From positions 336,765-400,764 of the forward strand of contig NZ_JABJWY010000038.1 in assembly GCF_013167215.1 (NCBI RefSeq): a DNA stretch of 64,000 nt. The letters run 5' to 3'. Of the stretch, positions 42,594 through 53,137 are shown in pieces; the first letter of the stretch is position 1, and each line of letters starts with the position of its first letter. Made by a program: the position numbers and the translations under genes. The notes under the pieces were generated by a model. It was not told the DNA's origin. It did no database searches and saw only the letters and a program-made list of their open reading frames with translations. Origin of the DNA: Sphingobacterium prati (GTDB lineage Bacteria > Bacteroidota > Bacteroidia > Sphingobacteriales > Sphingobacteriaceae).

Positions 42594-43295
42594 CTAATGC
42601 TGGATTACTTCCATTTCAAAAAGTCGGGCGATGTGTCCACGAAGTTTTTCCTTCACTTCATCCATATCGACTTCCTGACCAAGTTCCCGCTTCAATGAGG
42701 TCACGTCTTTATCGTCGATCCCACAGGGGATAATATTGCTAAAATAATCCAGGTCTGTATTGACATTAAAGGCAAAGCCATGCATGGTCACCCAGCGTGA
42801 GGCACGCACGCCCATCGCGCAGATCTTGCGGGCCGTAGGCTTGTCCGGCTCGATCCAGACTCCAGTAAATCCAGGATATCTTCCTGCAGGAACACCGTAA
42901 TCGGCGCAGGTCAGGATGATCGCTTCTTCTAACGTCCTTAAGTAAAGGTGGATATCGGTAAAGAAGTTGTCGAGATCCAGAATCGGATATCCCACAATCT
43001 GACCCGGTCCATGGTAGGTGATATCACCACCACGGTTGATCTTATAGAACTTCGCTTCTTTTTCTTCCAGGCCTTTCTCATCCAAGAGCAGGTATTCCTC
43101 GTGTCCGCTTTTTCCTAAGGTATAGACATGGGGGTGGGCTGTGAAAATCAGGTAGTTTGGTGTGTCTGTTGTTGTCGCATTGACCCGATTGTCGTGTTTG
43201 ACGTCTAATACACTCTTGAAGATGGACTCTTGTCTGTCCCAGGCTTCCTGATAGTCTACAAGTCCCCAATCTTGGAACTGTACCACTTTATTCAT
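42594..43295 (-). CDS. lipB: Octanoyl-[acyl-carrier-protein]:protein transferase LipB
   Basis: 233 residues. The LipB active-site parts are present: RGGDITYHGPGQIVGYPILDL, the lysine in ARKICAMGVR and the acyl-accepting cysteine in IIPCGIDDKDVTSL. It moves octanoate from ACP to lipoyl domains, the first step of lipoate synthesis in the cytoplasm. It follows hflX on the same strand, 59 bases apart, with a hairpin between them, so it may have both readthrough and separate control. Confidence 0.96.
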   Translation of the reverse strand: MNKVVQFQDWGLVDYQEAWDRQESIFKSVLDVKHDNRVNATTTDTPNYLIFTAHPHVYTLGKSGHEEYLLLDEKGLEEKEAKFYKINRGGDITYHGPGQIVGYPILDLDNFFTDIHLYLRTLEEAIILTCADYGVPAGRYPGFTGVWIEPDKPTARKICAMGVRASRWVTMHGFAFNVNTDLDYFSNIIPCGIDDKDVTSLKRELGQEVDMDEVKEKLRGHIARLFEMEVIQH

Positions 43296-43314
43296 TGCTT
43301 ATTTTATTTTAAGA

Positions 43315-43339
43315 AGCGGATCGTTTCTGACGATCCGCT
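43315..43339 (-). terminator. Hairpin between hflX and lipB
   Basis: AGCGGATCGT (43315-43324) and ACGATCCGCT (43330-43339) are perfect complements with a five-base loop. In the minus direction the following bases are only moderately T-rich, so partial termination is the best reading. Confidence 0.6.
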
Positions 43340-43354
43340 GTCATGTTTGTCAAA

Positions 43355-44545
43355 TTAATACAACAGGTTGTTGTATGGATAACGTTCATTATGCATCTTC
43401 ACGATAATATCGTAAAGTTTTTGTTTGAACTCTTCGATATTCGTCTTGTTTGTTGCAGAAAGGAAGATCGCCGGATCGGAGTTTTTCGCCATCCATGAAT
43501 TGCGGAAATCCTCCAATGTGATCTCTACCTCTTCACCATCATGTCCTTCTTCAACGGCTGGTTTGTACAGGTCAATCTTGTTGAATACCGTAATAACGGG
43601 CTTATCTAAAGCTTTCAGATCTTTCAATGTTTCATTTACCGCCTGGATATGATCTTCAAAGTTAGGGTGCGAAATATCCACCACGTGGATCAGCACATCA
43701 GCCTCTCGGACTTCGTCCAGCGTAGATTTAAAACATTCCACCAGGTGATGCGGCAGTTTGCGAATAAAACCGACCGTATCGGACAGCAGGAACGGAAGGT
43801 TGTCGATAACGACCTTACGCACCGTGGTGTCCAGCGTTGCAAAAAGTTTGTTTTCGATCAATACGTCAGATTTGGAGATCATATTCATGATCGTTGATTT
43901 ACCAACGTTTGTATAACCTACCAGAGCTACGCGGATCATCTCGCCGCGGTTTTTGCGCTGGGTTTCATTCTGCTTGTCAATCGCCTTCAGTCTTTCTTTG
44001 AACAACGAAATTTTGTCCAAGATAATCCGTCTATCCGTTTCGATCTGCGATTCACCGGGACCACGCATACCGATACCCCCACGTTGACGCTCCAAGTGAG
44101 TCCACAGGCGAGTCAATCGTGGTAATAGGTATTGCAGCTGTGCCAGTTCTACCTGGGTTTTTGCCTGTGCGGTCTTTGCATGTCGGGCGAAGATATCCAG
44201 GATCAGATTGGAGCGGTCCAGGATTTTGCGTTTGAGCTCTTTCTCAATATTGCGCAATTGGGATGGGGATAACTCATCATCAAAGACAACAATGTCGATC
44301 TCTTCAGCTTCAACATAAGCCTTGATCTCCTCCAGTTTTCCGCTGCCGACAAATGTCGCTCTATCAGGAAAAGCTAATTTCTGTGTAAACATTCCTTTGG
44401 TCTCACCGCCGGCAGTCTGCACGAGAAATTCGAGTTCCTCCAGGTATTCCTTCGCCTTTGCTTCAGTCACGCCCTGTGGGATAACACTCACCAAGACGGC
44501 TGTTTCGGGTTTTATTGCTGTATCGTGTATTTTAATTCTGGCCAT
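43355..44545 (-). CDS. hflX: Ribosome-associated GTPase HflX
   Basis: 396 residues. The HflX N-terminal domain (about 1-195) carries ELSPSQLRNIEKEL, RSNLILDIFARHAKTAQAKTQVELAQLQYLLPRL and RGGIGMRGPGESQIE. The GTPase domain follows, with G1 GYTNVGKS, G3 DTVGFI, G4 NKID and G5 SATN. HflX splits stalled ribosomes under heat or antibiotic stress. The C-terminal region is short. Monocistronic or with lipB. Confidence 0.96.
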   Translation of the reverse strand: MARIKIHDTAIKPETAVLVSVIPQGVTEAKAKEYLEELEFLVQTAGGETKGMFTQKLAFPDRATFVGSGKLEEIKAYVEAEEIDIVVFDDELSPSQLRNIEKELKRKILDRSNLILDIFARHAKTAQAKTQVELAQLQYLLPRLTRLWTHLERQRGGIGMRGPGESQIETDRRIILDKISLFKERLKAIDKQNETQRKNRGEMIRVALVGYTNVGKSTIMNMISKSDVLIENKLFATLDTTVRKVVIDNLPFLLSDTVGFIRKLPHHLVECFKSTLDEVREADVLIHVVDISHPNFEDHIQAVNETLKDLKALDKPVITVFNKIDLYKPAVEEGHDGEEVEITLEDFRNSWMAKNSDPAIFLSATNKTNIEEFKQKLYDIIVKMHNERYPYNNLLY

Positions 44546-45127
44546 TTTGTACTATTAAGTATATTGTAGCGTATGGAGCGCGTTCACCTACCTATGGATG
44601 GCGATCGTCTGTCTCTTCTCATACATCCACTTTTATGTGTTGTTTTAAAAAGGTGAATTTAAGAAAAACCAATAAGTTTTTTGTGATTTGCTTACCAGGG
44701 CAACTCAAAATAAGTAAGCGGTCAGTCGCCATCTTTTGCCTAGTAAAAGAAGGGGATATTTTCTATATCATGTTCATAATGATACAAAAATAAATAAATT
44801 TGGTTTTATATACAAATGATTTGATCACTGGGTTTTTGTATAAGTTATTTATGACGATCTGTTTACCTTGGTTTTGATCATCGGGGCTTAGGGGATGGAG
44901 TCTCACTGGAAAAAAATGTATGCTTTTGGGCAATGTTTGAGTTTGGGAGTCCCGTTGGTAGGCTCCTTGGATCTATTGGAATCTAGACCTGGTCAAATAG
45001 TTTACCGGATATTGATTTGTTATTGGATATTGATTTGAGCGGCTAAAGGCATCGTCAGATGGATTTTGCCAAACAATTATCGTTTCTTGTTTTGAATTTG
45101 AACGCGCCAGAGCTGATTGGTTGGTGA
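44546..45127. other. Gene-free spacer between hflX and recG
   Basis: About 580 bases without a supported gene; the only longer frame overlaps the recG end on the same strand and has no recognisable features. It contains a short tandem repeat: GGATATTGATTTG at 45007-45019 and 45025-45037 (18-base period). A -7-like element (TATTTTTG) lies on the minus strand near 44785, too far from hflX to be convincing. Confidence 0.5.
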
Positions 45128-47233
45128 TCAGGAAATTTTGTCCCAGGCAATACCGTCTGATTTCCGCGCCAGAAAGCTCCGAAGTAACTGATTTTTCTCG
45201 CTTTGAAGTGTGGGGTCTTCTTTGAACAGGGCAATGACGGTATTTCTGCATTCGGTCAATAGGGCCTGGTCTGTCGCCAGATTGGCCATCTTCAGGTCGA
45301 GTACACCGGATTGTTGTGTGCCGGAGATGTCGCCGGGACCTCGCAATTCTAAGTCAACTTCGGCGATTTCAAAGCCATCGTTGGTGCGCACCATGGTATC
45401 GAGTCGGAGACGTCCCTCCTTACTGAGCTTGTTGCCCGACATCAGAATACAAAAGGACTGTTCGGCTCCACGCCCCACACGTCCCCGTAATTGGTGCAGT
45501 TGGGAGAGACCAAACCGTTCGGAGTTTTCAATGACCATGACCGACGCATTCGGTACGTTGACGCCCACTTCAATCACCGTTGTTGCCACCATGATCTGTG
45601 TTTCGTGCTTCACAAAACGCTGCATCTCAAAATCCTTATCTTTCACGGGCATCTTGCCATGGACAATGCTGATCTTATATTGTGGAAGGGGAAATTCGCG
45701 CTGCAAATTTTCTAAGCCCGCTTCCAAATAGATTAGATCCAGTTTTTCGCTTTCTTTGATCAGCGGATAGACGAGATACACCTGTCTGCCTTTGGCGATT
45801 TCCTCCCGCATAAAGCCAAACATGCGTAGGCGGGAGCTCTCAAAGAAGTGCACCGTCTTAATAGGCTTACGTCCGGCAGGGAGTTCGTCGATCACGGAAA
45901 TATCGAGATCCCCATACATCGTCATCGCTAGCGTCCGTGGAATGGGCGTAGCTGTCATGACCAGCATATGCGGCGGGATAACATTCTTGCGCCAGAGCTT
46001 GGCGCGCTGCTCTACACCAAAACGATGTTGTTCATCGATAACGACGAAACCGAGATTCTTGAATTGCACCTTATCTTCGATCAGTGCATGGGTACCGATC
46101 AGGATATCGAGTGTGCCCTCTTCGAGGGCCTGATGGATCAGCCGACGTTCTTTGGTGCCGGTCGATCCCGTGAGCAGCTTGATGCTGACCAGATCATCAC
46201 CGACGAGCTGTTTGAGCCCATGGTAATGCTGTGTGGCTAAGATCTCTGTCGGTGCCATCATACAGGCCTGGAAGCCATTGTCAACAGCAAGAAGCATACT
46301 CATTAGGGCAACAACGGTCTTTCCGGAGCCCACATCGCCCTGCACGAGACGGTTCATCTGTGCACCGGTATTGGTATCGATACGGATTTCTTTAACAACA
46401 CGTTTCTGTGCACCCGTCAACGGAAATGGAAGACGCTCATTGAAAAAAGTGTTGAACTTTTCACCCACTTTATTGAAACGCTGACCCCTGAATTTCTGCG
46501 TATTCAACTGTTTATTGTTGAGCAGCTTGAGCTGGATGAAAAACAGTTCTTCAAATTTGATCCGTTTGATCGCCTGATTCAATTCCTTCTGGTTGCTCGG
46601 AAAATGAATGGAAGCTAGCGCCTGCTGCCGAGAAATTAACTGATGTTTTGCCAGTATCTCCTGGGGAATCGTTTCATCGATACTCCGAAATACGGTTTCC
46701 AATGCCGTCTGTTGCAAGCGTTGAATGCCCTTGGTGTCTAGATTGAATTTTTTGAGTTTTTCAGTAGAAGAGTAGACCGGTTGTAAGCTCATGTTGCCCG
46801 CCTGTTTGACCTGCGGATTATACAGGTCCATTTCGGGGTGGGTAATGGACAGTTGCCCATTGAATTCGCTGGGTTTGCCATAGATAATATAAGCCGAGCC
46901 TACCTTCAATGATTTTTGGAGCCAGGGAATGGACTGGAACCAGACAAGTTCCATGGAACCCGTTTCATCTTTAAATGAGCCGACGAGGCGTTTGGTTCTT
47001 TTTTCTCCTACCAGCTGTAATGAAATCAGACGGCCTAAGACCTGTGCCGCCATCATATCGGGATGCAGCTTCCGTATCTTGTGGAATTCTGTACGGTCGA
47101 TATAACGGAAGGGGTATTGAGTCAAAAGGTCGCCAATGGTAAACACCTGCAACTCTTTTTTGAGCACATCTGCCTTTTGGGGACCAACACCTTTGAGGTA
47201 TTCTATTGGGGTAATTAAACTTAATTCAGCCAT
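45128..47233 (-). CDS. recG: ATP-dependent DNA helicase RecG
   Basis: 701 residues, full length. The N-terminal wedge/OB part (about 1-200) includes LKGVGPQKADVLKKELQVFTIGDLL; helicase motif I is GDVGSGKT, motif II DEQH, then TATPIPRTL (motif III) and the C-terminal lobe with TTVIEVGVNVPNASVMVIENSERFGLSQLHQLRGRVGRG. The TRG-type end DGFEIAEVDLELRGPGDISGTQQSG is also present. RecG reverses stalled replication forks and branch-migrates Holliday junctions. Confidence 0.97.
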   Translation of the reverse strand: MAELSLITPIEYLKGVGPQKADVLKKELQVFTIGDLLTQYPFRYIDRTEFHKIRKLHPDMMAAQVLGRLISLQLVGEKRTKRLVGSFKDETGSMELVWFQSIPWLQKSLKVGSAYIIYGKPSEFNGQLSITHPEMDLYNPQVKQAGNMSLQPVYSSTEKLKKFNLDTKGIQRLQQTALETVFRSIDETIPQEILAKHQLISRQQALASIHFPSNQKELNQAIKRIKFEELFFIQLKLLNNKQLNTQKFRGQRFNKVGEKFNTFFNERLPFPLTGAQKRVVKEIRIDTNTGAQMNRLVQGDVGSGKTVVALMSMLLAVDNGFQACMMAPTEILATQHYHGLKQLVGDDLVSIKLLTGSTGTKERRLIHQALEEGTLDILIGTHALIEDKVQFKNLGFVVIDEQHRFGVEQRAKLWRKNVIPPHMLVMTATPIPRTLAMTMYGDLDISVIDELPAGRKPIKTVHFFESSRLRMFGFMREEIAKGRQVYLVYPLIKESEKLDLIYLEAGLENLQREFPLPQYKISIVHGKMPVKDKDFEMQRFVKHETQIMVATTVIEVGVNVPNASVMVIENSERFGLSQLHQLRGRVGRGAEQSFCILMSGNKLSKEGRLRLDTMVRTNDGFEIAEVDLELRGPGDISGTQQSGVLDLKMANLATDQALLTECRNTVIALFKEDPTLQSEKNQLLRSFLARKSDGIAWDKIS

Positions 47234-47294
47234 TTTCTCGAACGGCTAAAATACGAAAAATTTAATTTTTTAGGGTTTATCCGCGCTACAAGTG

Positions 47295-47720
47295 CTAGTT
47301 TGTCTGAGGATCTTCATATTTAATTGCAGCTTTTCCTTCCTTACAGATAACATCTAATGGTTTTTGATAGGGGGTGCAATTTATCCGTGGAGCCATCATG
47401 GGCTGATATATCTCCATCAACTTATTGTAGTCATTGATCATGTTTTGTAAGGTCATCTTGTCAACTGAACGATGGTAAGGGATATGACTGGTTCCACATA
47501 GGGTTTGGATGTCTATTATTTTCCAATCGCCCGGATCAGTACATTCTTTTGGGTTGGCTAGCGCTATAATTTCACTGTATTTTTCATTTGAAAGCGTTTC
47601 TAGTTCTTTCTCAGTCTTTTCTCTATAAGGATTTTCAAGATGGGATTCCGATTTACAAACAACAAATAACATGCTACAGGTAAGCAAAGAGGTTAAACCT
47701 AAGATTGATAAATTTTTCAT
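47295..47720 (-). CDS. Small secreted or lipoprotein of unknown function
   Basis: 141 residues. The N-terminus MKNLSILGLTSLLTCSMLFVVC looks like a lipoprotein signal, with Cys22 the likely lipidation site although the lipobox (FVVC) is imperfect. The mature part has four further cysteines (in KECTDPGDW, QTLCGTSH, INCTPYQ and DVICKEGK), enough for two disulfides, and a helix MTLQNMINDYNKLMEIY. No family recognised. It has its own start far from recG and the downstream SusD. Confidence 0.75.
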   Translation of the reverse strand: MKNLSILGLTSLLTCSMLFVVCKSESHLENPYREKTEKELETLSNEKYSEIIALANPKECTDPGDWKIIDIQTLCGTSHIPYHRSVDKMTLQNMINDYNKLMEIYQPMMAPRINCTPYQKPLDVICKEGKAAIKYEDPQTN

Positions 47721-47872
47721 AATTGCGTGTTTGGTTTAGTCATAGAACGGACAATTTTAATCGATTGCTACATCGCTCACTCGGAATTTCTCAATAGTGT
47801 GATTTTTAAGTAATAGGACTGATTTGAATGAAAGAATAGTGATTTCTTTCAATATAACAAGTTAAAAACGAC

Positions 47873-47907
47873 AAAAAAAGCGGCTTAACGTTGTCGTTAA
47901 GCCGCTT
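47873..47907 (-). terminator. Terminator of the 49-kb SusC/SusD operon
   Basis: AAGCGGCTTAACG (47878-47890) and CGTTAAGCCGCTT (47895-47907) form a perfect 13-bp stem with a four-base loop; in the minus direction it is followed by a T-run. It lies 22 bases after the SusD stop. Confidence 0.9.
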
Positions 47908-47928
47908 GATATAGCGAAAAAATCAGTT

Positions 47929-49599
47929 TTAGAAATTTCCTTTTGCTACATCCCACCAAAGTCTGGTGCCACCATTGTCAGGACCACCTAACAGAGAGAT
48001 TGCGGTTTGCACTTCGGCTGCGTTTGTATTGTATTCATTCTGAGGGAATGGTAAACGACGGATTTGTATTTTGGTATCAATCAATCCACCGCTGTTGTTT
48101 ACTACGACAGGGAATAAGCGTGGGTAGCCTGTACGACGGAATTCACTCCAGGCTTCCTGTCCCTCAGGGAAGATAGCTAACCATTTTTGCGTGATAATGC
48201 GTTCCAATTTTTCTTCGTTGGATGCACTTTCATTCCATTTGATCGTCAAGGAACTCGGTGAGTCAGCATTGTTTTTTGCATTGAAAGGATCTACATAGGC
48301 AGCTGCTTTACTTGTATTGTCATTAAGGTAAGTGCTTGCTTCTGATGCTACTCCCCACTGTGTGAAAGATGTCTCTACCCCTTTTTCATACAAGGATTGT
48401 GCTGTTCCACCCGCATTGTTCCACCCTCTAAGAGCTGCTTCAGCGCGGAGGAAATATACCTCTGCGGCGGTCATCAATATAGGAGCTGTTGTTGCAACAA
48501 AAGTTGGTGTTGTACCTTCTGTATTCAACGCTGAAAGTTTCTGGTATTTATCTTTTTCAATATTCTCAGCACCGGTACGGATTCCAATATATTGGCCAGC
48601 GAAAGCTGTTGTTGTTGCATCTTTAGTCACAGGAGACATATATTTGGAAATACGCGGGTCCTTTAACCCTACCATATACGACGAAAGTGTTGCATTGATA
48701 CGCGTATCAGCCCAGTTTTTGGAAATAAACCAAAGCGGGTTGCTATAGGTCCCGTCTGCCGGTATAGTGATCTTGAAGTTTTCGCCATTGCTTTCCAATA
48801 CACCGCCATTTGCAGGATCCAACGCTTTTTCAGCTTGTGTTTTTGCTAATGCTGCATCAATTTTAACCAAGCGCATTGCCAAACGTAGACGCAATGAATT
48901 GGCAATTTTTAGCCAATTTTTAAAACGGACCTGATTATCTGCATTTGGAAATACAAGATCGATCTGGTCGATTTTAGCCGCCATTGGACTATCTGCTTTG
49001 TACGATTTTAGGGCTGTTACGGCTTCATCAAGCTCTTTGAAGAAAGCAGCGTATACATCGGACTGTTTATCATATGGTACAGTGTTGGAAGTACCTACTT
49101 TACTATATGGAATAGGTCCATAGATATCTGTAACACGGCTGGCAGCGGCTACTTTGATGACCAATGTCGAACCCCATAACGCTGGATATGTTTCTGCAAG
49201 TCCATTGCCTTTTAACTTTTCAATGGATTTGATAACGTTAAGATATAATACCTGGAAAGGTTCGCCATTCCATCCATTAACCATCGCATAATTCAGGTTG
49301 TTCTGGCCACTATTAAAAGGTGTTGGGGACATGAAAAAGCCTGAGAAAACGTCCGCATTCAGGTTTTGTTGGACCTGATAAGAGTTAGGGTCTCCGGCAC
49401 CTGAAAAGTTATAGATAGACATTTGTGCATTTTTGAGAAAAAGCACAAGATCCTGTCCATCACCTTTTAGATCTTCATCGGTCAATCCAATATTGTTCTT
49501 GTTGTAGTCTTCAAAATTCTTTGTGCAACTGCTCATTGTTCCGCCAAGGAGTAAAATTGCAAGTGAGAATTTAGCTATATGTTTGCTATTAAATTTCAT
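47929..49599 (-). CDS. SusD-like lipoprotein (SusD-like_2 type)
   Basis: 556 residues from the ATG at 49599, 10 bases after the SusC stop; an in-frame ATG at 49623 would overlap the SusC gene and spoil the signal peptide. The lipoprotein signal ends GTMSSC (Cys25). Family features: NTVPYDKQSDVYAAFFKELDEAVTALKSY, FKNWLKIANSLRLRLAMRLVKID, FLRAEAALRGWN and ITQKWLAIFPEGQEAWSEFRRTGYPRL. This is the RagB-like branch found with SusC proteins for peptides or undefined ligands. No enzyme gene accompanies the pair. Confidence 0.92.
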   Translation of the reverse strand: MKFNSKHIAKFSLAILLLGGTMSSCTKNFEDYNKNNIGLTDEDLKGDGQDLVLFLKNAQMSIYNFSGAGDPNSYQVQQNLNADVFSGFFMSPTPFNSGQNNLNYAMVNGWNGEPFQVLYLNVIKSIEKLKGNGLAETYPALWGSTLVIKVAAASRVTDIYGPIPYSKVGTSNTVPYDKQSDVYAAFFKELDEAVTALKSYKADSPMAAKIDQIDLVFPNADNQVRFKNWLKIANSLRLRLAMRLVKIDAALAKTQAEKALDPANGGVLESNGENFKITIPADGTYSNPLWFISKNWADTRINATLSSYMVGLKDPRISKYMSPVTKDATTTAFAGQYIGIRTGAENIEKDKYQKLSALNTEGTTPTFVATTAPILMTAAEVYFLRAEAALRGWNNAGGTAQSLYEKGVETSFTQWGVASEASTYLNDNTSKAAAYVDPFNAKNNADSPSSLTIKWNESASNEEKLERIITQKWLAIFPEGQEAWSEFRRTGYPRLFPVVVNNSGGLIDTKIQIRRLPFPQNEYNTNAAEVQTAISLLGGPDNGGTRLWWDVAKGNF

Positions 49600-49609
49600 T
49601 GTTGATCGT

Positions 49610-52600
49610 TTAGAAAGTTGCATTTAATGTAAGTCCGTAGTTACGGGTTGCAGGCATCATAAAGATATCTACACCGCTTAACGCATTTCCTGTTGACATG
49701 GTTACTTCTGGGTCGAAAGGAGCTTTTTTCGAAATGTAGAATAGGTTTCTTCCCACAGCATTTACACGTAGTTTTTTGAAGAAGCTATCTTTGATGTTGA
49801 AGTCATAACCGAATGTCAATTCTCGTAATCTCACAACCGTTCCATCATAAATATATTGGCTGCTGACTGGACCTATACCACCAGTTGAGGTGTACCATTT
49901 CTCCGCATCCACGACAGAAACAGGGGTTCCATTTGGTGTGACACCGTTTACAGAAACACCTCCATTTGCACGGGCCGCTCCACTTGCTTCAGATACTCCG
50001 TAGCCATCCATCACAGACTGTGTAATTGACATGACATCATAATTAAACTTTCCGTCAATCAAGAAACTTAAATTGAAATTTTTGTAATTGAAACTGTTAT
50101 TCCAGCCCATTTGCCAAATTGGATTTGAATTTCCTAATTTGGTATATGCGCTTGTTTTCTGAGGGATGCCGTCTTCTGAAATAATAATTCTCCCTTGGTC
50201 ATCACGAACAAAATCCTGTCCATAGATATCGCCAAAAGACCCTCCAACTTCAAGTTTGGAAGCAAAGTTGTTTTGATTTTCACCTGTTAGATTAAATTCA
50301 GGAACAGCATCTGCTAGTTTTTTTATTTTGTTTTTGTTGTAGGTGAAGTTAATACTTGTTGTCCATTTGAAATCGTCATTTCTGATGGCATCCAACGATA
50401 CCAATGCTTCAACTCCTTGGTTTTGGATGTCACCAGCATTAATAGCATATTGTTTGTTTAATGATGCCTGGCTTGCGGCGACTTTAAAGAATTGATTTGT
50501 CGTGTTTGTTTTGTAGTAAGTTACATCGACATTCAAACGGTTGTTCCACATGCGCCATTCTGTCCCGATTTCAAAAGATTTCGTTTTTTCAGGTTTTAAT
50601 GTTTTTAAGAAGGCAATATCGTTCACTGTCAATACAGCGTATGGATTCACTGTATTTGTTAATAAGCTCGTGTAAGGAGGTAAGTCATTACCCACTACTG
50701 CATACGAACCACGTACCTTAGCCATATTGACAAATTCAGGTAAGTTTAACTTGTCGTTCAATACGATGCCCAATCCTGCAGATGGGTAGAAGAAAGATTT
50801 GGTTCCTGTGAATGCTAATGTACTCGACCAGTCATTTCTAGCGGTCAGATCCAAATAGATCCAGTTGTCATAAGCTAAGTTTGCAGATGCAAATACCGAT
50901 TGCAGCTGCCTCCGGTTAGCGGATAATGTTGAAGTGACAGGTGTTGTTGTATTTTGAATAAAGAATTGATTCGGGATTTTTAATCCATCAATACCTGTAT
51001 TAAAATCTACACCTTCAGTTTTCCAGTCAGTGATGCTTGTTCCGACCAATCCAGTGATCTGAAATTTATCGCTGACATTAAAGTTCATATTGGCAACGAC
51101 ATCACCGTATTGCTGTGTAATGGTGGTATTTGTATAATTATAGTTACCATTTGCTTTTCCTAAAGGATTTGGCGTGCTCGCATAAACTTTGCGGTCCCAG
51201 ACCTCTGAAGTGCGATCGACACTTCCTCTAGCCTGAATGCTAATCCATGGGGCTACCTTATATTTTGCACTACCATTTAAAAGCAAACGGTTTCGGGTTG
51301 AGCGTGTCGGGTTCCTATTGACGATCCACCATGGATTTTGTTGTGTTGTAGGACTATCACTTAGGCTGAACCAATTTTGTTCATTAAGGTTGCGGCTTGT
51401 ATTGAACGTTTCGTAATTTTTGTAATCTGCGATATTTAAGCTCCGTGGCAATAGATAGGTTCCAACCAATGGATTGTAATAAAAACCTGAAGAAGGCGCA
51501 TTATCTAGCTTTTGCGTGATGTAGTTGGCGCTACCTTCAACGGTCAATTTATCATCGAAGAATGTAGCACTTTCTTTGAGATTGAAGTTGTGACGCATTA
51601 GGTCATTTTCAGGGAGTATACCTTTTGCAAGGGTGTTGGCATAAGAAAAGTAAGTCTGATTTTTTTCGTTACCTCCAGATAATGTCAATGAATTGGTGAA
51701 GTTGCTCCCTGTGCGGAAAAATTCACCTAGATTATCATAGTTGGTGCCATTGGTTTTGTCACCCCAGCTGAATACACTGGTATTACTGTTCTTGCCGCCT
51801 GAGCCTTGGCCATATTGATTTTGGAATTTAGGCGTGGATACAGCTTGTTCTATCTGTGCACTTGAAGAAAAATTAATCGTTGTGCGGCCTTGTTTACCTG
51901 ATTTTGTTGTCACCAAGATAACCCCATTGGCTGCTTGGCTACCATATAGGGCTGCAGCAGATGCGCCTTTTAATACAGAGATATTTTCGATATCTTCTGG
52001 GTTGATCAATGAAATAGGGTCACCGCCGTCACGCTGTCCTCCAAAGACGTTGTCTGGTTGGCTTGCCAATGTCTGGTTGTTGATCGGTACACCATCGACA
52101 ACATATAATACCTGGTTGTTGCCGGAAGCCGATTTGTTACCACGTAAAATGACTTTCGCGGAGCCACCTGGTCCTGATGAGCTGGAAGCAATATTGACCC
52201 CTGCTACCTTACCGTTCAAGTTGTTGGCTAAGTTGGTACTTTTTACCTTGTTCAGTTCATCCCCGTTGACCTGTTGGGTAGAGTAAGTCAATGATTTCTG
52301 TGCACGGCTGATACCGAGCGCGGTAACAACAACACTTTCAAGCTGACGGGTCTGTTCATCCATGCTTACGGTAACTGTTGTTTCGCCTGGTCCAAGTGTG
52401 ACCGTTTTATTTTCGTAGCCAATCGTGCTGATATTCAGAACACGATTTTTATCGTCTACATTGATCTGAAATGCTCCTTTGCTATCTGTAGAACTAGCTG
52501 TTGATGTGCCTAGTACTTTGATAGTAGCCCCCACAAGTGGAGCTTTCGTTTTTGCATCAACAACCGTACCTTTCACTTGGTTGCTTTGCGCATGGAGTAA

Positions 52601-52669
52601 AGATGCCGAAAAGAGCATTGTCGGAACAATACTCAACATCCTTAGTGTTGTGTATAATTTGTTATTCAT
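49610..52669 (-). CDS. SusC/RagA-type TonB-dependent receptor
   Basis: 1019 residues. Signal peptide (about 1-28), carboxypeptidase-regulatory-like domain (about 32-115), plug with YVVDGVPINNQ and LINPEDIENISVLKGASAAALYGSQAANGVILVTTK, and a barrel ending in a phenylalanine (LTLNATF). It lacks the STN domain, and no sigma/FecR genes are near, so it is not controlled by trans-envelope signalling. It is the TonB-driven channel partner of the SusD protein encoded just downstream. Confidence 0.95.
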   Translation of the reverse strand: MNNKLYTTLRMLSIVPTMLFSASLLHAQSNQVKGTVVDAKTKAPLVGATIKVLGTSTASSTDSKGAFQINVDDKNRVLNISTIGYENKTVTLGPGETTVTVSMDEQTRQLESVVVTALGISRAQKSLTYSTQQVNGDELNKVKSTNLANNLNGKVAGVNIASSSSGPGGSAKVILRGNKSASGNNQVLYVVDGVPINNQTLASQPDNVFGGQRDGGDPISLINPEDIENISVLKGASAAALYGSQAANGVILVTTKSGKQGRTTINFSSSAQIEQAVSTPKFQNQYGQGSGGKNSNTSVFSWGDKTNGTNYDNLGEFFRTGSNFTNSLTLSGGNEKNQTYFSYANTLAKGILPENDLMRHNFNLKESATFFDDKLTVEGSANYITQKLDNAPSSGFYYNPLVGTYLLPRSLNIADYKNYETFNTSRNLNEQNWFSLSDSPTTQQNPWWIVNRNPTRSTRNRLLLNGSAKYKVAPWISIQARGSVDRTSEVWDRKVYASTPNPLGKANGNYNYTNTTITQQYGDVVANMNFNVSDKFQITGLVGTSITDWKTEGVDFNTGIDGLKIPNQFFIQNTTTPVTSTLSANRRQLQSVFASANLAYDNWIYLDLTARNDWSSTLAFTGTKSFFYPSAGLGIVLNDKLNLPEFVNMAKVRGSYAVVGNDLPPYTSLLTNTVNPYAVLTVNDIAFLKTLKPEKTKSFEIGTEWRMWNNRLNVDVTYYKTNTTNQFFKVAASQASLNKQYAINAGDIQNQGVEALVSLDAIRNDDFKWTTSINFTYNKNKIKKLADAVPEFNLTGENQNNFASKLEVGGSFGDIYGQDFVRDDQGRIIISEDGIPQKTSAYTKLGNSNPIWQMGWNNSFNYKNFNLSFLIDGKFNYDVMSITQSVMDGYGVSEASGAARANGGVSVNGVTPNGTPVSVVDAEKWYTSTGGIGPVSSQYIYDGTVVRLRELTFGYDFNIKDSFFKKLRVNAVGRNLFYISKKAPFDPEVTMSTGNALSGVDIFMMPATRNYGLTLNATF

Positions 52670-53137
52670 ATAGTATATGTGTTATATTCAGTTTTATATA
52701 CATATTTTTCATAACAGTAGATTTTTTCCACGGTAATGGGCTAATTCCATTTAGCATGCTGGTTAGGAAAACGTATTGAATATGACTGGAAAGCAAAATC
52801 AGTGATTATAGTATGCTATTCAATACTGAAGTGATAGGAGCAAAAGGGGGTGTGATTCCCCTTAAATTGAGCACTAATTTACTACTGTTGATGAAAAATC
52901 AAAAATTTTGGTAAACAAAGTTGATACAAATACCAAGTGATTCTTGCTAAGTTGTTGATTTATAATTAAGTATGATTTGTCATTTTTTATGCTTTGGAAA
53001 AAATGTATCTTTTTTCCAAAAAGGATAAAATAATCCGACTTATGTTCATTACGCTATAAAACGAGCAGACAATGATAAGCCGGATTGTCCAGTGTGGATT
53101 AATTCCCGGAGCAGTTGACCTTTGGTTACAATTTACT
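52670..53137. other. Intergenic region upstream of the SusC gene
   Basis: About 470 AT-rich bases between the EamA transporter stop and the SusC start. No gene. An 11-bp inverted repeat, TTTGGAAAAAA (52993-53003) with TTTTTTCCAAA (53010-53020), could be a terminator of the transporter transcript. I found no exact TAnnTTTG promoter for SusC in the expected position. Confidence 0.5.

Noticed and set aside
44973..45251. 92-codon minus-strand frame overlapping the end of recG
   Set aside because: Overlaps recG in another frame, with no family resemblance.
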